Origin: Thermoflexibacter sp.
Lineage (GTDB): Bacteria; Bacteroidota; Bacteroidia; Cytophagales; Thermoflexibacteraceae
Reading direction: 5' to 3'
Length of the DNA: 5,530 nt
NCBI GenBank assembly: GCA_025455345.1
Contig: JALOMS010000358.1
Location: 1-5,530 of the forward strand
Part shown: piece after piece, positions 1-5,530 of the stretch
Layout: every line of letters starts with the position of its first letter
Numbering within the stretch: the stretch's first letter is position 1
Program-made: the position numbers and the translations under genes
The notes under the pieces: generated by a model
Seen by the model: only the letters and a program-made list of their open reading frames with translations
Told to the model about the DNA's origin: nothing
Databases searched by the model: none

Positions 1-2
1 AC

Positions 3-614
3 TCTTTTGATGATAAATTGAAAGACATACCAGTCAAGGATAGAACTATTGTGGCTACGGAAATTATCAGGGAAGTAAATGAGCATGTTACCATAGTTTT
101 TAATGATACGGCAGGAGATAATATTGATACTCAATACAAAACAAAAAGGCATGAGCAATTGGTAAAAACTTTCAGTGATAAAAGCTATGTGGGTATTATC
201 AATTTGGTGGCGTATGGCTACCATGAAAATCCTTATGAACCAAAAAGTGCTGTTTTTGATAGTGATGATATTTTGAAAGTTGATTTTTTGGAGAAAAAAA
301 GGGCTTATGAAATAGCGCATTTGGACGAATGGTTGCCTTATCTGCAAATGTCAAAGGCAAAATTTGTGATTACGCTCATGAACAAGGCAGATATGTGGGC
401 AAATAGAACCTTAGAAGTTCATGATTACTATAAAGAAGGCGAATATGCTCAAAAGTTTGAAAAACAACGATTTTTGCAACCACACTATATTTTGCCTTAT
501 TGTGCTTTGTTGGAACTCTTTTATGGGGTATTTAATTCTGGAGTCTATGGAATTTCGCAACAAAAAATACATAAAAATGGCTTTATTGCTTATTTATCTC
601 AACTTTTAAAGTAA
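3..614 (+). CDS. P-loop GTPase, C-terminal part (5' end outside window)
   Basis: The reading frame is open from the first complete codon at base 3, so the TTG at base 18 is not a credible start and the gene is cut by the window edge. Numbering from that TTG, the protein has the GTPase G3 motif DTAG (residues 30-33, bases 105-116), preceded by a hydrophobic strand (VTIVFN). The G4 guanine-specificity motif NKAD (residues 122-125, bases 381-392) follows a second hydrophobic strand (FVITLM). YCAL (161-164) could be the G5 loop. The order and spacing fit a TRAFAC-type GTPase; the Walker A (G1) motif must lie just upstream. The T of RTIVAT (9-14) could be the switch I threonine. The region between G3 and G4 is longer than in small Ras-like GTPases and rich in charged residues. 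No membrane segment is seen. The stop lies four bases before the next gene, so the two are probably cotranscribed. GTP binding is well supported; the biological role is unknown. It could be a regulator of the membrane protein downstream, as in GTPase-centred conflict systems. Confidence 0.8.
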   Translation, partial: SFDDKLKDIPVKDRTIVATEIIREVNEHVTIVFNDTAGDNIDTQYKTKRHEQLVKTFSDKSYVGIINLVAYGYHENPYEPKSAVFDSDDILKVDFLEKKRAYEIAHLDEWLPYLQMSKAKFVITLMNKADMWANRTLEVHDYYKEGEYAQKFEKQRFLQPHYILPYCALLELFYGVFNSGVYGISQQKIHKNGFIAYLSQLLK

Positions 615-618
615 AAAA

Positions 619-1482
619 ATGATGGAAGTGAAAGGGAAAATAGCATCAGAACACTTACTTCAATTTAAAAAAGAATTATTGAATCTGATTAATGAACTTA
701 ATTTGGATAAGTTTTTTCAAAGAGTAGAAAGTAGTCAATTGGAGTACTCAAAAGGTCTGTATCAGCTACTTAAAAAAGAGTTTATACATGGTAATATTTA
801 TGATAATATGAGGGTTGATTATTTTGACCGTCTAAGAGCTTTTGTCGAAGATTTAGAATTAGGCAAAAGAAAAGAAGATAACCATACATTGGAAAGTGTT
901 ACTATTGACAAAGAGTTTGTATTAGGTGCAAAAAAATTAAAATCTATTGTTAATCAACTACAATTTGTAAAATATACTATTTATGTACTAAACATATTAA
1001 ATTCATTGGTTTGGATAATTTATTTTGTATTATATGACAATAAACAAATCTATTTATTTACTACTATTGCACTTATATGTCTGCTTACAACATTAGGATT
1101 TGAGCTTATCAAAGTTTTTTTATTTAAAAATGGTGAAAAAAATTATCAGTATTTAATAGCACAAATTGCTTATTTTCAAAGTATTCCAGAATTAAGTGGT
1201 GATATTAGTATTAGCATTGCACAAAATAGTATTGTCAAGTTTGCAAACATAGAGAAGTCTAATTTTTCTTTTATATATTATGCTTATTTAAGTTCCTTAA
1301 TGCTACTTTTTGCTTTAGCAATTGTTATTTCTTTTTTCAATAACATTAGGAAAGAAGACTCAAAACAACAACAGTTAGTTCCCAAAACCTACCTTTACAG
1401 CCCTTCCTTTGATAGCCTCTTACAAAATGACAAGAGAGTGTATCAGTACGTGGATAGTTTGATACAAAAGCATAAAAAGTAG
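619..1482 (+). CDS. three-TM membrane protein with EAD-like N-terminal domain
   Basis: I do not recognise this as a named family. Residues 10-82 are predicted helical and soluble. They contain a pattern (YQLLKKEFIHGN at 48-59, then YFDRLRAFVEDL at 68-79) that resembles small effector-associated domains (EADs) found next to caspase-like, trypsin-like and NTPase proteins in Bacteroidota; this similarity is from memory, not a search. Three hydrophobic stretches follow at about 119-139, 144-168 and 218-240. The first two are separated by only a few residues and form a hairpin. The loop 170-217 and the polar tail 241-287 carry no recognisable catalytic motif. The start is one of two adjacent ATG codons (619 and 622); there is no Shine-Dalgarno sequence, as is usual in Bacteroidota. 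The gene begins four bases after the GTPase stop, suggesting coupled expression. Base composition is strikingly low in GC: 22 of the 120 bases at 961-1080 are G or C. A membrane effector or sensor controlled by the GTPase is an inference only. Confidence 0.8.
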   Translation: MMEVKGKIASEHLLQFKKELLNLINELNLDKFFQRVESSQLEYSKGLYQLLKKEFIHGNIYDNMRVDYFDRLRAFVEDLELGKRKEDNHTLESVTIDKEFVLGAKKLKSIVNQLQFVKYTIYVLNILNSLVWIIYFVLYDNKQIYLFTTIALICLLTTLGFELIKVFLFKNGEKNYQYLIAQIAYFQSIPELSGDISISIAQNSIVKFANIEKSNFSFIYYAYLSSLMLLFALAIVISFFNNIRKEDSKQQQLVPKTYLYSPSFDSLLQNDKRVYQYVDSLIQKHKK

Positions 1483-1519
1483 TGTTTGCCACTTTATATC
1501 TTAATATCATATAATCAAA

Positions 1520-1642
1520 TCAAAACCAAACTGTTATACTACTGATAATCATTTGACTATTACGTGTAGGATTGCCTTCCGCATTTTTATAAACGTCTTT
1601 ACTTGATAATAAGCTACGACTTTCTAAGCGCAACAAAATATT
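1520..1642 (-). pseudogene. 3' remnant of an outer-membrane beta-barrel porin gene
   Basis: On the - strand an open frame of 40 codons runs from about 1642 to a TGA at 1520-1522. It reads NILLRLESRS, then SSKDVYKNAEGNPTRNS, then ends QMIISSITVWF. Alternating polar and hydrophobic residues and a terminal phenylalanine are the hallmark of the last strand of an outer-membrane barrel, the signal read by the BAM machinery. The layout (a strand ending in R-x-E-x-R, a loop with SKD...G-N/P..N, a last strand ending in F) resembles the C-termini of Bacteroidota OmpL-like porins (BBP2, Pfam PF07642), as far as I recall them. No matching N-terminal part exists: upstream on this strand the frame passes through a lysine-rich run and stops at 1667-1669, inside the amidohydrolase end. 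There is no start codon or signal peptide. The likely history is a deletion that removed all but the tail of a porin gene. A chance open frame is possible. Confidence 0.5.
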
Positions 1643-1658
1643 TTTCTCTTTTCTTTTC

Positions 1659-2840
1659 TTAGATAGTCAATTCTTTGAGTGCTAACCAAGACATCAAACC
1701 TGCTCCTATCTCCAAGGCAGATTCATCTATGTCAAAAGTAGGAGTATGTACGCCAGAAACGATGCCTTTTGCCTCATTACGCGTACCTAATCTATAAAAA
1801 CACGCATCTATCTGTTGGGAATAAAAAGCAAAATCTTCTCCTGCCATCCATAAATCCAAGTCAATGATATTTTCCTTGCCCATAAATTCAGCCGCCGCCG
1901 CCTTCATTCGCTTCGTGAGCATAGGTTCATTGACTAAAAAAGGATAACCTTTCAATATATTAAACTCACAGCTACCGCCCATGCTCTCTGCTATTCCTTC
2001 TGCTAATTTTTTCATTCTTGACAAGGCTATACCCCGCCATTCTTCATTCATGGTGCGGAAAGTACCTTCCATAGTTACTTCATTAGGAATTACATTGGTA
2101 GCTCCATTCCCTATTATTTTTCCGATAGATAAAACCGCAGGTAGTTTTGGTGTAAAATTACGGCTAATGACTTGTTGTAGAGCTACTACGATATGAGATG
2201 CTATCAAAATAGGGTCTATCAACATTTCGGGCATTGCGGCATGACCGCCCTTGCCTTTGACAGTAATAAAAAGTTCGTCTGTACTTGCCATATACATTCC
2301 TTCTCTAAATCCTATTTTGCCCACGGGAACTAAGGGCGCAACGTGCTGTCCTATAATACTTTGTGGCGTTGGATTTTCTAAGACTCCTTCCTTAATCATA
2401 ATAGAAGCTCCCCCAGGAGCCTTCTCTTCGGCAGGCTGGAAGATAAGTTTGATAGTTCCTTCAAAATGGTCTTTGAGTTGGGAGAGTATGTGTGCTGTTC
2501 CCAGCAGAGAAGCAGTATGAGCATCATGCCCGCAGGCGTGCATGACTCCTTGATTTTGAGATTTATAAGGAATATCATTGGCTTCTGTAATAGGGAGCGC
2601 ATCCATATCTGCTCTCAATGCTACTACCTTGCTGTTAGGGTTTTTTCCTTCAATCAGTGCAACTAAGCCTGTATTTGCCAAAGGTTGGGCAGACAAGCCT
2701 AATTTTTTCAACTGTTCAGCAACAAATTTTGCTGTATTGTATTCGTGAAAGGAAAGCTCTGGGTAAGTATGCAAATGACGGCGGTAAGCAATGATGTCAT
2801 TTGCATATTCTTTTGCCAAACTTTTTATACTATCTATCAT
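1659..2840 (-). CDS. M20D-family amidohydrolase (N-acyl-amino-acid hydrolase type)
   Basis: This is a complete 393-residue zinc-dependent peptidase-like hydrolase of family M20, subfamily D, whose members remove acyl groups from N-acyl-amino acids (hippurate hydrolase, IAA-amino acid hydrolase, YxeP-like enzymes). The catalytic domain shows RADMDALPI (77-85), HACGHDAH (101-108) with Cys103 and His105 as expected metal ligands, and QPAEE (135-139) with the catalytic and metal-binding glutamates. GQHVAP (164-169) and GVHTPTF (363-369) supply the remaining metal histidines. The inserted dimerisation domain begins near GKGGHAAMP (196-204) and contains GNGATNVIPNEV (244-255). AGEDFAFY (333-340) is typical of the family's C-terminal end. 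All key residues are present and the length is normal. There is no signal peptide, so it is cytoplasmic. It starts at an ATG 21 bases after the PhzF-like gene; an A-rich leader (tagaaatagaaa) precedes it instead of a Shine-Dalgarno site. The exact substrate cannot be told from sequence. Confidence 0.93.
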   Translation of the reverse strand: MIDSIKSLAKEYANDIIAYRRHLHTYPELSFHEYNTAKFVAEQLKKLGLSAQPLANTGLVALIEGKNPNSKVVALRADMDALPITEANDIPYKSQNQGVMHACGHDAHTASLLGTAHILSQLKDHFEGTIKLIFQPAEEKAPGGASIMIKEGVLENPTPQSIIGQHVAPLVPVGKIGFREGMYMASTDELFITVKGKGGHAAMPEMLIDPILIASHIVVALQQVISRNFTPKLPAVLSIGKIIGNGATNVIPNEVTMEGTFRTMNEEWRGIALSRMKKLAEGIAESMGGSCEFNILKGYPFLVNEPMLTKRMKAAAAEFMGKENIIDLDLWMAGEDFAFYSQQIDACFYRLGTRNEAKGIVSGVHTPTFDIDESALEIGAGLMSWLALKELTI

Positions 2841-2861
2841 TTTCTATTTCTATTTTTTTGA

Positions 2862-3794
2862 TTATCTATTGATTACCCATTCGCCGCTCGCTACCCATTG
2901 CACTTTCCCTCCTACTTTGAGTAGGTACTCTCCTTGCTCATTGAGATTACCGTGTAGGTATAGTCTTGATGGTCTATGAATTTCATAACCTTGCTCCACG
3001 GAGATATTGAGATGCTTAGCATTAAAGAAATTATTTTTCAATAAATAGGCAAGTAAGCACGAGTTCGCACTACCCGTAGCAGGGTCTTCTCTTACCATGC
3101 CATTTTCAGGAAGAATCATTCGCGCATTGATTTGATTTTCTGCGGAGTATGTTTCTTTTGAAAATATAAAAAGCATGGTATGAATCCCAGAAGGGCTATT
3201 GGTTTTGTGCAATTGATTTTTAAGCAAAAATTGCTCATAACCTTCTAAGTCTATTTTTACCTTTTTTACAGCTTTCAGACTCTTAAGCGGCACCATCATA
3301 AAACTGATGCCAGTAGAAACCGTTTCTATGGGGTAAGTATCTTCTATGTCTTCGGGCGTAATGCCAAGCAAATAAGCCAAATCATGTTTATTATAATTGC
3401 CACTGAATGAAGGAGATTTGGCAGTAAGCCATACAATTTCAGCACCTTTTGCATCTTTTACAAAATCGACAGGAATAGAGCCAACTTTGAGGTCTAAACG
3501 CAAAGATGAAGCATTGCCATTCATCAATACCTGATTAATTACAGATGCTGTCCCCAAAGTAGGATGCCCCGCAAAAGGCATTTCGTATTCAGGTGTAAAT
3601 ATTTTGACTTTGAACCCATGAGCAGAAGGAACATCTCCAATCACAAAAGTGCTTTCTTGGAAATTAATTTCTTGTGTAAGCGTTTGCATCTCTTCTTGGC
3701 TCAGCGTTTCTGCTTTAAAAAATACAGCTAATTGGTTGCCTTGATATTGGCTTTCAGCAAAAACATCTACAATATAAAAAGGTATTTTCTTCAT
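2862..3794 (-). CDS. PhzF-family isomerase/epimerase-like protein
   Basis: Complete PhzF-family protein with the duplicated diaminopimelate-epimerase-like fold. With the preferred start it has 310 residues, close to the family norm. Family signatures are YIVDVFAE (7-14), GNQLAVF (19-25), NFQESTFV (44-51) with the glutamate (E47) equivalent to the catalytic acid of PhzF, MPFAGHPTLGTA (72-83) and EDPATGSAN (236-244). QGYEIHRPS (268-276) is the conserved C-terminal glycine/RPS region, with His where Gly is common. The frame extends to a TTG at 3833 and an ATG at 3818, but homologues start just before YIVDVF, so I choose the ATG at 3794. The TTG also lies inside the predicted -7 box. True PhzF works in phenazine synthesis, but no other phenazine gene is nearby. 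Most PhzF-like proteins have unknown substrates, so the gene should not be called phzF functionally. It probably forms an operon with the amidohydrolase just downstream. Confidence 0.92.
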   Translation of the reverse strand: MKKIPFYIVDVFAESQYQGNQLAVFFKAETLSQEEMQTLTQEINFQESTFVIGDVPSAHGFKVKIFTPEYEMPFAGHPTLGTASVINQVLMNGNASSLRLDLKVGSIPVDFVKDAKGAEIVWLTAKSPSFSGNYNKHDLAYLLGITPEDIEDTYPIETVSTGISFMMVPLKSLKAVKKVKIDLEGYEQFLLKNQLHKTNSPSGIHTMLFIFSKETYSAENQINARMILPENGMVREDPATGSANSCLLAYLLKNNFFNAKHLNISVEQGYEIHRPSRLYLHGNLNEQGEYLLKVGGKVQWVASGEWVINR

Positions 3795-3830
3795 AATCAA
3801 ATGACTATATAGGGACATATCTAATAAGTA

Positions 3831-3863
3831 CAAAAATAGTTTAAAAACGCTTATTTATTGAAA
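3831..3863 (-). promoter_or_regulatory. possible leftward promoter for the PhzF-like/amidohydrolase operon
   Basis: On the - strand TATTTTTG (+ strand 3831-3838) matches the Bacteroidota -7 consensus TAnnTTTG. A TTTC at 3860-3863 stands 21 bases upstream, an imperfect version of the -33 TTTG. Transcription would begin near 3825, leaving a leader of about 30 bases before the ATG at 3794. The -33 match is weak, so confidence is modest. Confidence 0.35.
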
Positions 3864-3873
3864 CATATTGGCG

Positions 3874-3883
3874 CAAATATTTG
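3874..3883. promoter_or_regulatory. 10-base palindrome CAAATATTTG in the divergent control region
   Basis: CAAATATTTG is a perfect inverted repeat without a spacer. Its right half contains the -33 TTTG of the predicted promoter for the downstream repair enzyme, so a bound dimeric regulator would block that promoter. A 10-base AT-rich palindrome can arise by chance and no regulator gene is nearby, so this is only a candidate operator. Confidence 0.25.
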
Positions 3884-3910
3884 AAAGCACGAAAGAGTAT
3901 GTTAATTTTG
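3880..3910 (+). promoter_or_regulatory. Bacteroidota-type promoter of the NAD(P)HX repair gene
   Basis: TTTG at 3880-3883 and TAATTTTG at 3903-3910 are separated by 19 bases, a full match to the -33/-7 consensus (TTTG, about 19 bases, TAnnTTTG) used by the primary sigma factor of Bacteroidota. Transcription would start near 3917, giving a leader of about 13 bases before the ATG at 3930. No Shine-Dalgarno motif is present in that leader. Confidence 0.65.
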
Positions 3911-3929
3911 GTACAAAAGCACAACATAT

Positions 3930-5528
3930 ATGAAAATACTTACCGCCGAACAAATCCGAAAAGCCGACCAATATACAATTCAGCATGAGCCTATCTCGTC
4001 AATAAACCTCATGGAAAGAGCCGCTACCCAATGTGTTAGATGGCTAATGCACAACTCATACTCTCCTTTGGTAGCTCTTTCAGAAGATACTCGCGCCAGT
4101 CAAGTCATTAAAATTTTTGCGGGTACGGGCAATAATGGTGGCGATGGTTTGGTCATTGGGCGGCAATTACTTTTGGCAGGATTTACTAAGGTGCAAGTAT
4201 TTATAGTCAGTTATTCTGAAAAGTTTTCTGAAGATTGTCAGGCAAATATAGACCTTTTTACGAAGGCTTCTCATGCAGTTACTGACAAAGCAGAAGATAA
4301 CTCGCTCATTTATATACATGAGGAAAAAAACTTGCCTCATATTCAATCTTCTGATATTGTGATAGATGCGATTTTTGGCTCTGGGCTAAACAAACCTATC
4401 AGTGGATTTACTGCCCGACTTATTGAACAAATCAATTTGAGTAAAGCAGTAGTCATTGCAATAGATATTCCTTCTGGATTATTTGCTGAAAACAATGAAG
4501 ATATTGATAATAAGACTGTTATTATAGCGAATCACACCTTGACTTTCGAGGTTTTTAAGCTCGCTTTCTTATACGACCAAAATTACACTTTTACAGGAAG
4601 GATACATTTATTAAAGATAGGCTTAGATGGCTCTTTTTTGAACCAACTAACATCTAATCAATTCATTATTACCAAAGAAAGTATAAATTTTTTTTTTAAG
4701 AAACGACATAAAATAGCACATAAGGGAAATTTTGGGCATGCTTTGTTGGTAGTAGGGAGCGAAGGCAAAGTAGGAGCTGGCGTATTAGCCGCAAAAGCTT
4801 GTATGCGCGCTGGCGTAGGATTGCTTAGCGTACATACGCCCAAATGTGGGTACGCTATCCTACAAACTACAATCCCCGAAGCCATGACTTTAGTAGATAA
4901 AAAGAAAAAATATATTAGTCAGGTATTCAAGGATATAGGAGAATATGAAAAATATACAAGCGTAGGCATAGGATGTGGCATAGGCAAGAATCCTAAAACG
5001 GCACAAGCCCTTTACGAAATACTTAAGTTAAGTTCCAAACCAATGGTCATAGATGCAGACGCGCTCAATATTCTTTCTGAAAATCCTACATGGTGGGAGA
5101 TAGTTCCTAAGCATAGTATTCTTACTCCTCACCCCAAAGAGTTTGAAAGGCTATTTGGCAGGACGACCAATCCTTATTTGCGCCACCAACTCCAGTTAGC
5201 AATGTCAGTACAAAGACAAGTTTTCATAATTCTCAAGGGGGCAACGACCTGCATTACTACCCCCGAAGGAAACACCTATTTTAATATCACAGGTAATGCT
5301 GGTATGGCTACTGGTGGAAGCGGCGATGTGCTAACGGGTATTTTAACTTCCTTATTGGCACAAGGATATAGCGGGGAGAAAACTTGTCGCTTAGGCGTTT
5401 TTCTGCATGGCACAGCAGGGAATATAGCCGCAAAAAAATATTCGCAAGAGGCTATGATAGCAGGGGATATTATCGAGTGTTTGGGAAAGGCGATGAAGAA
5501 GATTGCTAAAGATAACAAATCCTACTGA
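3930..5528 (+). CDS. nnr: bifunctional NAD(P)H-hydrate epimerase / ADP-dependent NAD(P)H-hydrate dehydratase
   Basis: This complete 532-residue cytoplasmic enzyme repairs NADHX and NADPHX, the damaged hydrated forms of NAD(P)H. The N-terminal epimerase (YjeF_N) domain, about 1-235, interconverts the R and S hydrates. It shows ILTAEQIRKAD (3-13), FAGTGNNGGDGL (63-74), VIDAIFGSGL (144-153) with the expected catalytic and potassium-site Asp146, and IDIPSGL (178-184). The C-terminal ribokinase-like dehydratase domain, about 255-520, restores NAD(P)H from the S hydrate using ADP. It shows HKGNFGHALLVVGS (264-277), GIGCGIGKN (346-354), VIDADALNIL (373-382), LTPHPKEFERL (398-408), and NAGMATGGSGDVLTG (456-470) with the catalytic Asp466. 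All key motifs are intact and the length is slightly above the usual roughly 500 residues. The start ATG lies about 20 bases after a good promoter, pointing to independent transcription, divergent from the PhzF-like operon. The stop is at the window edge, so no terminator can be judged. Oddity: a run of ten T sits between the two domains. Confidence 0.96.
   Translation: MKILTAEQIRKADQYTIQHEPISSINLMERAATQCVRWLMHNSYSPLVALSEDTRASQVIKIFAGTGNNGGDGLVIGRQLLLAGFTKVQVFIVSYSEKFSEDCQANIDLFTKASHAVTDKAEDNSLIYIHEEKNLPHIQSSDIVIDAIFGSGLNKPISGFTARLIEQINLSKAVVIAIDIPSGLFAENNEDIDNKTVIIANHTLTFEVFKLAFLYDQNYTFTGRIHLLKIGLDGSFLNQLTSNQFIITKESINFFFKKRHKIAHKGNFGHALLVVGSEGKVGAGVLAAKACMRAGVGLLSVHTPKCGYAILQTTIPEAMTLVDKKKKYISQVFKDIGEYEKYTSVGIGCGIGKNPKTAQALYEILKLSSKPMVIDADALNILSENPTWWEIVPKHSILTPHPKEFERLFGRTTNPYLRHQLQLAMSVQRQVFIILKGATTCITTPEGNTYFNITGNAGMATGGSGDVLTGILTSLLAQGYSGEKTCRLGVFLHGTAGNIAAKKYSQEAMIAGDIIECLGKAMKKIAKDNKSY
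4688..4697 (+). repeat. T10 homopolymer at the inter-domain linker of nnr
   Basis: Ten consecutive T residues encode the end of an Asn codon and three Phe codons (residues 253-256). Such runs are prone to replication and transcription slippage. A one- or two-base slip here would end translation after the epimerase domain and lose the dehydratase domain. Whether slippage happens is not shown by the sequence. Confidence 0.7.
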
Positions 5529-5530
5529 TT

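Noticed and set aside
421..609. Open frame inside the GTPase gene in another + frame
   Set aside because: It is a shadow of the GTPase coding frame with no motif of its own and no promoter or start signal.
1476..1495. Short stem-loops at the end of the membrane-protein gene (AAAGT...ACTTT or AGTG...CACT) as a terminator
   Set aside because: The stems are only four or five pairs, mutually exclusive, and no T-run follows. This is too weak to call a terminator.
1553..1670. Inverted pair TTGACTAT (1553-1560) and ATAGTCAA (1663-1670) around the porin remnant as insertion-element ends
   Set aside because: Only eight bases match, there is no target duplication or transposase, and the right copy is inside the amidohydrolase coding sequence. 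Chance is a sufficient explanation.
1981..2666. Several + strand open frames opposite the amidohydrolase, and one - strand frame overlapping it
   Set aside because: They lie antisense to, or in another frame of, a gene with complete M20 motifs; their translations show low-complexity, non-protein-like composition and no domains.
2841..2861. Repeat TTTCTATTTCTATTTTTTT between the two - strand genes as a regulatory repeat
   Set aside because: It is a short AT-rich leader; on the coding strand it is an A-rich region before the start codon, usual for Bacteroidota translation initiation.
4658..5518. Two - strand frames opposite nnr
   Set aside because: Both are antisense shadows of strongly conserved dehydratase coding sequence.
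1..5530. CRISPR array, tRNA, rRNA, riboswitch or insertion sequence
   Set aside because: No regularly spaced repeats, tRNA-like clover-leaf, rRNA-like segment or transposase motif was seen; nearly all sequence is covered by coding regions.

Overview
The window looks like a stretch of chromosome from a Bacteroidota bacterium, probably a Cytophagia-like lineage. The DNA is AT-rich and recognisable Shine-Dalgarno sequences are missing before the genes. A promoter in front of the last gene fits the Bacteroidota pattern (TTTG, 19 bases, TAATTTTG). A gene remnant reads like the C-terminus of a Bacteroidota outer-membrane barrel. The lineage is an inference from these traits; no marker gene is present.

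Left part (1-1482, + strand): two tightly linked genes, four bases apart. The first is the 3' end of a P-loop GTPase; its G3 and G4 motifs are inside the window and its Walker A motif lies upstream of it. The second encodes a very AT-rich, 287-residue protein with a soluble helical N-terminal domain and three predicted membrane segments. The N-terminal domain resembles, from memory only, the effector-associated domains of bacterial conflict systems. This pair is the best candidate in the window for a little-described system, possibly a GTPase-controlled membrane effector or signalling module.

Middle part (1483-3833, - strand): a convergent spacer holds a 40-codon fragment that looks like the last strands of a lost outer-membrane beta-barrel porin. 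Then come a complete M20D-type amidohydrolase and, 21 bases upstream of it, a PhzF-family isomerase/epimerase-like protein. The latter two probably form an operon transcribed leftwards.

Right part (3834-5528): a 135-base divergent control region (from the preferred PhzF start at 3794) carries a strong + strand Bacteroidota promoter, a weaker - strand one and a 10-base palindrome. It is followed by a complete bifunctional NAD(P)HX epimerase/dehydratase (Nnr), which repairs hydrated NAD(P)H. A run of ten T lies exactly at the junction between its two catalytic domains. The three complete metabolic genes are ordinary housekeeping or clean-up enzymes; the unusual material is the GTPase/membrane pair and the porin remnant.
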